From assembly GCA_017459075.1 (NCBI GenBank), contig JAFUDQ010000045.1, forward strand, positions 1 through 36,084: a DNA stretch of 36,084 nucleotides. The letters are read 5' to 3'. The first letter of the stretch is position 1. Every line of letters begins with the position of its first letter. The DNA comes from Bacteroidales bacterium. GTDB lineage: Bacteria; Bacteroidota; Bacteroidia; Bacteroidales; UBA932. The position numbers were made by a program, and so were the translations under genes. Positions 7,318-13,532 of the stretch are shown here, in pieces. The notes beneath the pieces are model-generated. The model was not told the DNA's origin, ran no database searches, and saw only the letters and a program-made list of their open reading frames with translations.

Positions 7318-9385
7318 AACCCTTCTTGCGGTTGCCATGCTCTTCATCTCCGGAGCAGCGGTTTACGCCCAGGAGCCACAGGGGATGGTTGACAGCCTTA
7401 ATGCTTCCAAAATTACGGCAAGGCGTCCTTTTGGAAGCAGCATTAGGGAGGTTTCCTCCAGAAAAATCCGAAGCGTCGTAAGCCCTTTGGGGACAGGAGA
7501 TGTCATTAAATTCGTTCAGACCCTGCCTGGCGTTTCTTTTGGCATGGAAGGCACTTCCGCTTTTTATGTAAGAGGCGGTAACAATGGAAACAACCTTATT
7601 TCGCTTGATGGCGTAACTATTTATGGTACAAGTCATTTGATGGGACTGCTGGCTCTAATCCCGGATGAGATTATTGCAAAGAACGAGTTTATCGTAGGAG
7701 GCTTTGATGCCTGGGACGGAAATTTGCTCTCTTCTCATATCAAGATGACAAGCCACGGCATTAAAGACGGAGGCTTCGGCTCTATCGTTGTCAGCAACAT
7801 GAATGAATCCCTGATGTTTTCCCTTCCCGCGGGGAAGCACTTCTATTTTCTTGGAGCCGCCAGGGTATCGCCAGCCCAGTATGAATACAATGTGATTGCC
7901 AAAGACATAATATCAGACAAACTGAACCTCCCGAACAAAATAAAGGCCCAGGTTTATGACTATTATGGCAAAGCCTCTTACATACCTTACAACAGGCTGA
8001 CTTTTAATTTCTCTTATCTTTCCAGTTACGATGCCTACAACTGGGACACCCGGGATGAGAGTTCGCACGATGAGATGGGATGGCAGAACAAGATTTTTAT
8101 TGCCGATGCCGACTGGACTCCCATCGACAAACTAAACCTGTACCTTTCTTACTCAGACAACTATTTTCATTCAGACCAGTTGCAGAAGCGTTCGGTGAAT
8201 GAGAAGAACAGCACTCTGATGCACATGTTTTCCGGAATCAGTGAAAAAAAGACGCAGGTTAGAATCTCCTTCGAGCCATCGGAAACCATTAAAATTGTAG
8301 CAGGGGCAGATTTTAAGAAAGCCTCATTTACTCCGGCAGCTTTCGCCGCCAGAAAAAGAGCGCCATGGCTTACGGATACACTTAAGGCCAGGACAAGTAT
8401 TTATTATGCACAGGCGGAAATCGGCAATCCGGACGAGGCCTGCATTAAACTAGCATCAAGATTCAACCTTTACAAAGGCCATGATGGTATAACAAAAAAG
8501 GTCCCTGAATTCAGGGTCAAAGGGAATTTGGCTGTAAGTGAGCATCTTGGGATTGAGCTTACGTATGACCGCCTGGCACAATTCTATCACACATTAGAAG
8601 GCGTTCCAACGGGTTTTTCCATCGACTTGATTGTCCCTTCAAGAGACAGTCTTTCATACGAAAAGGCAGACCAGTTCTATGCCGGAATTGTGTCTCGCGG
8701 AGAACTGCCTGTCAATTTCTCAATCGGCGCTTTCTGGAAGAAAATGTCTGGCCTTGTGTTTTTTGAAAAGGCCGATAAGTTTTTTACAACCAGCGCCATG
8801 GAGTGGGAAGAGAACCTGCTGATTGGTGACGGCTCCTCCCGTGGTCTGGAAGTATCGCTTGACGGAAACTATAAAAAATTTTCCGGACGGCTGGCCTATA
8901 CTTTGTCCAAAACAGACCGGACGTTTGACAAATTGAATGAAGGAAAACCCTTTCCCTTCAAATTTGACAGGCGGCATATCCTGAGTCTTTCCGGCAAATA
9001 CCTCATTAAGGACAACGAGCGTGTAACACATGCACTAAACGGCTTGTTTACATACACAAGCGGACATAAAGAGTCACTTCGTGCCGGCACATACCCGGTA
9101 TGGGCAGACCCTTACGATTTCTTTAAGTGGAAGGGGCAAAACTTTGATTTAGACTATTTTACGCATCCTAATAACTACACCATGAAGCCCTATATCCGCC
9201 TGGATATTTCTTATAGCCTTACCCTTAAGAGAAAGAGTGTAGACCATGAGTTCGTGCTTGGGATTTACAATGTTTTCAACAGGCATAATCCCTACGCCCT
9301 TACCTGGGATATGGAGTCTGAGCGCTGGATGAAAATCAGCATTTTCCCCATCATGCCCTCCATCTGCTACCGGATGACGTTCTAA
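7292..9385 (+). CDS. TonB-dependent receptor with plug domain
   Basis: About 697 residues. After a Sec signal peptide (to AVYAQ) comes a plug domain (GDVIKFVQTLPGVSFGMEGTSAFYVRGG, LISLDGVTIYGTSHLMG), then a beta-barrel of some 500 residues ending in CYRMTF with terminal aromatic Phe. The N-terminal carboxypeptidase-like domain common in Bacteroidetes receptors is absent, so the plug begins almost at the mature N-terminus. Start at the ATG at 7292, inside the end of the DUF4249 gene; the TTG at 7280 is less likely. Together with the DUF4249 lipoprotein it should form a small outer-membrane uptake system. Substrate unknown. Confidence 0.88.
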   Translation: MKNFGRLFKTLLAVAMLFISGAAVYAQEPQGMVDSLNASKITARRPFGSSIREVSSRKIRSVVSPLGTGDVIKFVQTLPGVSFGMEGTSAFYVRGGNNGNNLISLDGVTIYGTSHLMGLLALIPDEIIAKNEFIVGGFDAWDGNLLSSHIKMTSHGIKDGGFGSIVVSNMNESLMFSLPAGKHFYFLGAARVSPAQYEYNVIAKDIISDKLNLPNKIKAQVYDYYGKASYIPYNRLTFNFSYLSSYDAYNWDTRDESSHDEMGWQNKIFIADADWTPIDKLNLYLSYSDNYFHSDQLQKRSVNEKNSTLMHMFSGISEKKTQVRISFEPSETIKIVAGADFKKASFTPAAFAARKRAPWLTDTLKARTSIYYAQAEIGNPDEACIKLASRFNLYKGHDGITKKVPEFRVKGNLAVSEHLGIELTYDRLAQFYHTLEGVPTGFSIDLIVPSRDSLSYEKADQFYAGIVSRGELPVNFSIGAFWKKMSGLVFFEKADKFFTTSAMEWEENLLIGDGSSRGLEVSLDGNYKKFSGRLAYTLSKTDRTFDKLNEGKPFPFKFDRRHILSLSGKYLIKDNERVTHALNGLFTYTSGHKESLRAGTYPVWADPYDFFKWKGQNFDLDYFTHPNNYTMKPYIRLDISYSLTLKRKSVDHEFVLGIYNVFNRHNPYALTWDMESERWMKISIFPIMPSICYRMTF

Positions 9386-9526
9386 GCCCCGTAGCGCGGC
9401 GCTATCGAATGCCGACAGCTTCGTGAGACTGTCATTTAAGCTGGTTCTGATAGAGCCGCACTGGTTTTTCCCGAAGCCTCCAGCCTTCCACCGAGACCAC
9501 ACCACCGTGACTTAGCTTTCAGCGTC
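9386..9526. other. Intergenic region after the TonB receptor, no gene seen
   Basis: Nothing coding is supported here. The bases 9426-9436 (GACTGTCATTT) resemble the start of the small repeat at 1088 but do not continue into it. The segment then runs into the 85-bp block holding REP copy C and the promoter of the transposase gene. Confidence 0.5.
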
Positions 9527-9557
9527 GCACAGCACGCCAGCACTGAGTATCAACGAG

Positions 9558-9602
9558 TTACGCATTTCAACTTAGCCGATTTTGCCAAGTTGAAATGCGT
9601 AA
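9558..9602 (+). repeat. REP-like 45-bp palindrome, copy C (upstream of RAYT)
   Basis: Same palindrome as copy B and the same orientation as the transposase gene that follows 124 bases later. Its right flank contains a second short palindrome, TTATTGATTTTCAATAA (9604-9620), shared in slightly altered form with copy D. The surrounding 85 bases (9527-9611) are almost identical to those around copy B. Confidence 0.93.
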
Positions 9603-9654
9603 GTTATTGATTTTCAATAAAGCTGAATTTTTGTTGAAAAAATCACCGCTAGTC

Positions 9655-9685
9655 TTTGATATGAGCACGGGGCTTCGTATCTTTG
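9655..9685 (+). promoter_or_regulatory. Bacteroidetes-type promoter of the RAYT gene
   Basis: TTTG (9655-9658), 19 bases, then TATCTTTG (9678-9685): a full match to the Bacteroides -33/-7 consensus. The start point would be near 9691, 35 bases before the ATG at 9726. A good promoter for a transposase gene suggests it is expressed and not merely decaying. Confidence 0.65.
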
Positions 9686-9725
9686 TAGGTAAGAGGGGCT
9701 TGTAAGTCCTGCCCCCTTGTGAGAG

Positions 9726-10649
9726 ATGATTCGCAGAAGATTTAGTGCCGATGCCTGGATGCACATTTACAAAAGACGTCATGATGGTTTTTTGATCTTT
9801 TATTCGATCAAAGATTATCTTGTTTACTTCACGCTACACTCCGTTTTGTCAGTCAAATACGGAATAAAAGTCTATGGCCTTTGCTTTATGCTTGACCATA
9901 TTCATTCGATAGTTCAGGCAAATAACCTTAAGCAATTATCTTTGTTTGAGCATGAAGTCAGCCGGCTTTTTTCTTTGGCATGGAACGAGGAATATGGCAA
10001 AAGCGGACAAATGTTCGGGCCGTTTGGCAGCGCACCAAAATATGGCAACAAAGAGAAGCGTTCGGTTTTTGCGTATGTGGTGAATAATCCAGTAGAAAGA
10101 CATCTTTGTAACAAGCCAGAACAATTCAAGTGGAATTTTTTGCACCCCAAACTGCCGTCAGATAGGGGTAATTCAGGGGAATTCTTGTATGCTAAAGATC
10201 GAGTGAACGCCCTTAGGCATCGGCTACGTCCTCTGACGTATGCTGTCCTTAACAATCTTGTAAAAGATTTGGATGAGAAGGAAACGGGCGCATTGGTTAA
10301 TCATATCATAAATACCTATAACGTAATTGATTACGATGCCGTCGTTAGCCTTTATGGAGATTACAATCAGTTACTTGTGGCGGTAAATTCCAATGTTGGT
10401 GGAGAGTATGAAATAAGAGAGCATTTCATCGGTTTTTCTGATAAAACGTATGCTTCTTTTAGCGCTAGTCTTCAGCGGCGATATCCCCGTGCGTCCGTCA
10501 AAGAAATTTTGAATTGGGGTACGGATAAAAAGTTGGAGGCCTTGTTCTATCTTGAAAAGACGACTTATGCCTTAGACAGGCAAATTGCAAAATACCTTCA
10601 CCTGAGGGTCGTTGAAAGTGCCGATATTGATTATCAGCTAGTTACGTGA
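9726..10649 (+). CDS. REP-associated tyrosine transposase (Y1/IS200-like, HUH)
   Basis: 307-residue single-strand-specific transposase relative. The first 140 residues match the Y1_Tnp fold: the metal-binding HUH motif is His58-Ile-His60 in LDHIHSIV, and the likely nucleophile is Tyr117 in FAYVVNNPVERHL, the family's Y-x-x-x-NP signature. Residues from about 150 form a second region (KDLDEKETGALVNHIINTYNVIDYDAVV onward) with no recognised domain, possibly helical DNA-binding. It lies between two same-direction palindromes (9558 and 10642), the arrangement of RAYT genes with REP sequences. There are no IS-like inverted ends or target duplications in view. The stop codon lies inside REP copy D. 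RAYTs are regarded as domesticated, REP-spreading enzymes; activity here is inferred. Confidence 0.85.
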   Translation: MIRRRFSADAWMHIYKRRHDGFLIFYSIKDYLVYFTLHSVLSVKYGIKVYGLCFMLDHIHSIVQANNLKQLSLFEHEVSRLFSLAWNEEYGKSGQMFGPFGSAPKYGNKEKRSVFAYVVNNPVERHLCNKPEQFKWNFLHPKLPSDRGNSGEFLYAKDRVNALRHRLRPLTYAVLNNLVKDLDEKETGALVNHIINTYNVIDYDAVVSLYGDYNQLLVAVNSNVGGEYEIREHFIGFSDKTYASFSASLQRRYPRASVKEILNWGTDKKLEALFYLEKTTYALDRQIAKYLHLRVVESADIDYQLVT

Positions 10650-10686
10650 TTTAACTTAGCAAATTTTGCCAAGTTGAAATGTGTAA
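10642..10686 (+). repeat. REP-like 45-bp palindrome, copy D, overlapping the RAYT stop codon
   Basis: Diverged copy: TTACGTGATTTAACTTAGCA then AATTTTGCC and AAGTTGAAATGTGTAA. The change from GCA to TGA in the left arm creates the transposase stop codon (10647-10649). The left arm no longer pairs perfectly, although the right arm has one partly matching change (GTGTAA). Left flank AGCTAG is shared with copy A; right flank TTGATTTTCAATA with copy C. Confidence 0.88.
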
Positions 10687-10728
10687 GTAATTGATTTTCA
10701 ATAGAAGCTTATATCGGAGTGTGTGAGG

Positions 10729-10767
10729 AGATTTCTCCACGCGCCCTTCGGGCTTGGTCGAAATGAC
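10729..10767 (-). repeat. GTCATTTC...GAAATCT small palindromic repeat
   Basis: Minus-strand copy of the 39-base unit seen at 1121-1159, with 36 of 39 positions identical. It lies in the 180-base gap between the RAYT gene and comF, together with REP copy D. That two unrelated repeat families sit in this gap marks it as a tolerated insertion site. Confidence 0.88.
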
Positions 10768-10829
10768 AAGGGGAAAGGTTGAAGTTGTTGAATTATGTGG
10801 TTTGTTGAGGCAAAAAGAATATAGGTGCT

Positions 10830-11897
10830 ATGAGGCTATTCGGGGCGATAAGGGATGTGCTGATTCCGGCGAAGTGCGCGGTGTGCGGGCGGGTGCTGCT
10901 TCGCGATGAGTGGCATCTTTGCCTTGGGTGCCTTGCGGATATGCCGCTGACGTTTTTCTGGATGACCCCGCACAACAAGATGGCGGATGCCTTCAATGAT
11001 TTGATACAGAGGTCTTTGGCCGATGACGCTCCGTATGAACCGTATTCCCGTGCTACGGCTTTGTTCTATTATCAGGGGGAGTACGAGCATCTTACCAAGG
11101 CGGTAAAATACGGCGGCAACGCCGCGCTCGGCATCTGGCTAGGCCAGATGCTGGGGCGGCGGCTGTTGGCTGCCGGCTTTTCCGGGGCGACAGCCCCGAC
11201 CGAAAAGCCCGCGGCGTTGCCGCCAAAGCCCGGAGGGATACCTTTTGGGGTTGGCGGAATGCCGCCGGTGACGGCGGTGGTGCCAGTGCCGCTGCACTGG
11301 AGGCGGCGCTGGAGACGTGGCTACAATCAGGCGGAGCTTATAGCAAGGGGCGTGGCGGAGGCCATCGGTGCTCCGCTGCGGACGGACATCCTGCGCAAAG
11401 TACGGTCTACCGGCAGCCAGACCAAGCTCAGCCACGAGGAGCGCCTGGCGAACGTCGCGTCCGCCTTCAGGGCCGACGGGGCGGCACTGGCTTCGCTCCA
11501 GAGTAGATTTCCGGTCAAGCCGGGAATGACGGAAGCGGTGCCCGGAATGACGGAAGCGGTGCCCGGAATGACGGAATCTGGCCCGGGAATGACGGAAAGG
11601 GAACCGGGAATGACGGAAGCGGAACCGGGAATGACGGAAGGGGTGCCGGGAATGACGGGGAATGTCATTCCGAGCGTAGTCGAGGAATCTCATATCCTTT
11701 TGGTAGATGATGTGTTTACCACGGGGGCGACCTTGTTTTCCGCCCGGCAGGCCCTTTTGGCGGCAATGGGTGACAGATTCCCGGTCAAGCCGGGAATGAC
11801 GGAAGCGGGCCCGGGAATGACGGAAGCGGCCCCGGGACAGACAGCTGTCAAGCCCGGATTAAGGATTTCAGTAGCGACCCTGGCTTATGCCCAATAA
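10830..11897 (+). CDS. comF: ComF family phosphoribosyltransferase-like protein with repeat insertions
   Basis: Homologue of the ComF/GntX competence-associated protein; normal length is about 230 residues, here 355. In order: a zinc-ribbon with Cys16, Cys19, Cys31 and Cys34; the phosphoribosyltransferase core with VVPVPLHWRRRWRRGYNQAELIARG (151-175); and the PRPP-binding loop ILLVDDVFTTGAT (289-301). Extra length is in three places: about 117-146 (GC-rich palindrome), about 224-286 (PGMTEAV-type heptads) and about 313-344 (PGMTEAG-type). Each insertion keeps the frame and lies between core strands, so the protein may still fold. In other bacteria ComF acts in DNA uptake; that role here is by homology only. 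Confidence 0.85.
   Translation: MRLFGAIRDVLIPAKCAVCGRVLLRDEWHLCLGCLADMPLTFFWMTPHNKMADAFNDLIQRSLADDAPYEPYSRATALFYYQGEYEHLTKAVKYGGNAALGIWLGQMLGRRLLAAGFSGATAPTEKPAALPPKPGGIPFGVGGMPPVTAVVPVPLHWRRRWRRGYNQAELIARGVAEAIGAPLRTDILRKVRSTGSQTKLSHEERLANVASAFRADGAALASLQSRFPVKPGMTEAVPGMTEAVPGMTESGPGMTEREPGMTEAEPGMTEGVPGMTGNVIPSVVEESHILLVDDVFTTGATLFSARQALLAAMGDRFPVKPGMTEAGPGMTEAAPGQTAVKPGLRISVATLAYAQ
11112..11224. repeat. Nested GC-rich inverted repeats inside comF
   Basis: GGCGGCAACGCCGC (11112-11125) is the exact reverse complement of 11211-11224. Between them GGCTTTTC (11175-11182) pairs with GAAAAGCC (11202-11209), and CGGGGC (11183-11188) pairs with GCCCCG (11193-11198). The inner hairpin encodes residues GFSGATAPTEKP, which are not part of the usual ComF core. 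Confidence 0.7.
11505..11690 (+). repeat. In-frame repeat array in comF, insertion 1 (21-bp period)
   Basis: It begins with the palindromic unit AGATTTCCGGTCAAGCCGGG plus AATGAC. About seven units of a 21-base repeat follow (core GGAATGACGGAAGCGGTGCCC, 11523-11657). It ends with GTCATTCCGAGCGTAGTCGA plus GGAATCT (11664-11690). The 21-base period equals seven codons, so copy-number change would not shift the frame. Translated as variants of PGMTEAV. Confidence 0.92.
11775..11860 (+). repeat. In-frame repeat in comF, insertion 2
   Basis: It starts with AGATTCCCGGTCAAGCCGGG plus AATGACGGAAGCGG, the same opening as insertion 1, followed by about two further 21-base units and a fading end around CAAGCCCGGATT. 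It separates the residues MG after the PRPP loop from the last core strand LRISVATLAYAQ. Confidence 0.88.
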
Positions 11898-11930
11898 TTT
11901 TGGAAACTTAAGGATTTATCCTTAGTTTTG
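11898..11930 (+). promoter_or_regulatory. Bacteroidetes-type promoter at the head of the PUL
   Basis: TTTTG (11898-11902), 20 bases, TAGTTTTG (11923-11930). Box sequences and spacing match consensus. It lies directly after the comF stop and 22 bases before the first fucosidase ATG, so transcription of the locus probably begins here, near 11936. Confidence 0.68.
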
Positions 11931-11952
11931 TGAACACACAAAAGAAACAACC

Positions 11953-13422
11953 ATGAAGAAGACACTCGTTTACCTTGCAGCACTGCTCCTGACAGCACTC
12001 TCATGCGGAACCAAAGACCCCGGCGCACCCGCCCCCTACGGAACCCTCCCCACCAAAGGCCAGATAGACTGGCAGAGGCAGGAACTAATTATGTTCTACC
12101 ACTTTGGCCAGGCCACATTCTCTGGCTGGGACGGAGAGAACCCCTCCTGCAACGGAAAGCCCTGGACCGCTGAACTCCTGCTCCAGAACTACGCACCGGC
12201 CACCATCGACGCAGACCAGTGGGTAAAAACAGCTGCAGACAACGGCTTCAAGGAAGTAATCATCACCGCAAAGCATCACGACGGCTTCTGCCTCTGGGAT
12301 AATCCGGAGAGCACGGTAGACATCGCCAATGAAAAATGCAAAAACCACACAGACGTTGTGAAAGCCGTTTCAGACGCCTGCGCAAAATACGGTGTAAACC
12401 TTGGCATCTACCTCTCCCCCTGGGACAGGATGATAGAGGCTGCGGGTTATGATATTGATACTTATGAGGTTATGTACAAGAACGCCCTTAAAGACCTCAT
12501 GACAAAATACGGCAAGGTAACAGAGATTTGGTTCGACGGCAACCATGCCGGCGCCTTCAACTGGCCCGCAGTGAACGAGGTAGTCTTCGGCATCAATCCG
12601 GACTGCGTAATCTTCTCCAACGGAGGCCCAGGCTGCCGCTGGGTTGGCAATGAGCAGGGAGAAGCCGGCGAAACCAACTGGTCTACCCTTGACGCCGTCG
12701 GCCGCAAACTCACTCCCGGTCACATGGAAGGAGACTACAAGACTTTCCTTGGTTCAGGAGACGAGGGCGCATCCCGCTGGGTACCGGCGGAAAGCGACTT
12801 CAGCATCCAGCAAATCGGAGACCCCAACGGCTGGTTCTACGGGGCCGATGACCCCAGGAAGACGGCATCGGACCTGATGGACATCTATTACAAAAGCGTC
12901 GGCCGCAACTCCATCTTCCTCATGAACGTTCCGCCGTCTGACAAAGGCGTCATCGACGCAAAAGAAGTTGCAATCATGGAAGAATTCACCCGCATGCGCA
13001 CCGCCGTTTTCGGGACTAACCTGGCCGATGGTGCCACCGTTACCGCCACCAATGTCCGTGGCAGCAAATATGCCCCTGCAAACCTTCTGGACGGGGATTA
13101 TGATTCATATTTTGCAACAGAGGACGATGTCACTGACGTGGATATAGATTTCACTCTTGACGGTGAAAAGACTTTCAACCGCGTAATGCTTCAGGAGTAT
13201 ATCCCTCTGGGACAGCGCGTGAAGGCCTTCTCAATAGCAGTGAAATTTGACGGAGTGTGGACGGAATGGGGTAGCGGAGAAACCACAACAATCGGACACA
13301 AGCGCATCATTCTTGGGGAAACCGTAACTACGGATGCTGTCAAAATATGTATCAATGAATCAAATGCTTGCCCGGTATTGAACGGTTTCGGCCTCTTTAA
13401 TGATACCGTCTCCGGACTCTAA
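11953..13422 (+). CDS. Alpha-L-fucosidase (GH29) with C-terminal discoidin-like domain
   Basis: 489-residue lipoprotein (signal peptide ending LLLTALSC) that should hydrolyse terminal alpha-linked L-fucose. GH29 signatures: FYHFGQATFSGWDGEN, the substrate-contacting AKHHDGFCLWDNPES, and WFDGNHAG with the probable nucleophile Asp195. The RWVGNEQGEAGETNWSTL segment resembles the region holding the acid/base in GH29 subfamily B, so 1,3/1,4-fucosyl linkages are plausible but unproven. Residues from about 350 (GTNLADGATVTATNVRG onward) look like an F5/8 type C carbohydrate-binding domain. A paralogue follows 110 bases downstream. Confidence 0.92.
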   Translation: MKKTLVYLAALLLTALSCGTKDPGAPAPYGTLPTKGQIDWQRQELIMFYHFGQATFSGWDGENPSCNGKPWTAELLLQNYAPATIDADQWVKTAADNGFKEVIITAKHHDGFCLWDNPESTVDIANEKCKNHTDVVKAVSDACAKYGVNLGIYLSPWDRMIEAAGYDIDTYEVMYKNALKDLMTKYGKVTEIWFDGNHAGAFNWPAVNEVVFGINPDCVIFSNGGPGCRWVGNEQGEAGETNWSTLDAVGRKLTPGHMEGDYKTFLGSGDEGASRWVPAESDFSIQQIGDPNGWFYGADDPRKTASDLMDIYYKSVGRNSIFLMNVPPSDKGVIDAKEVAIMEEFTRMRTAVFGTNLADGATVTATNVRGSKYAPANLLDGDYDSYFATEDDVTDVDIDFTLDGEKTFNRVMLQEYIPLGQRVKAFSIAVKFDGVWTEWGSGETTTIGHKRIILGETVTTDAVKICINESNACPVLNGFGLFNDTVSGL

Positions 13423-13495
13423 TGACAGATTATCCGTTTTTGTTACTGGATTTTCCGGAATTTTAAACAGAAAGCGGCTAATAGATTAAAAATAC

Positions 13496-13526
13496 TATGT
13501 ATTTTCTAAAAAAACGTTTAATTTTG
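13496..13526 (+). promoter_or_regulatory. Possible internal promoter giving a nearly leaderless mRNA
   Basis: TAATTTTG (13519-13526) is a perfect -7 box; 19 bases upstream TATG (13496-13499) is a weak -33. Transcription would begin about at the ATG at 13533. This argues for 13533 and against the in-frame ATG at 13497 as start. Confidence 0.4.
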
Positions 13527-13532
13527 CACCCT

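Noticed and set aside
9426-9436. GACTGTCATTT as another member of the GTCATTYC family.
   Set aside because: Only 11 bases match the sequence at 1085, with no following core or GRAATCT end.
9726-10649. A classical IS200/IS605 insertion sequence.
   Set aside because: There is no companion tnpB. The palindromes occur in excess and elsewhere without the gene, and the protein has the RAYT-type arrangement instead.
11505-11860. A CRISPR array in the 21-base repeats.
   Set aside because: Units are contiguous, without unique spacers of regular length. They are translated in frame within comF, and no cas genes are near.
13497-13532. Upstream ATG at 13497 as the start of the second fucosidase.
   Set aside because: It lies over a -7 box and would precede the signal peptide by 12 residues, whereas 13533 gives a normal lipoprotein signal.
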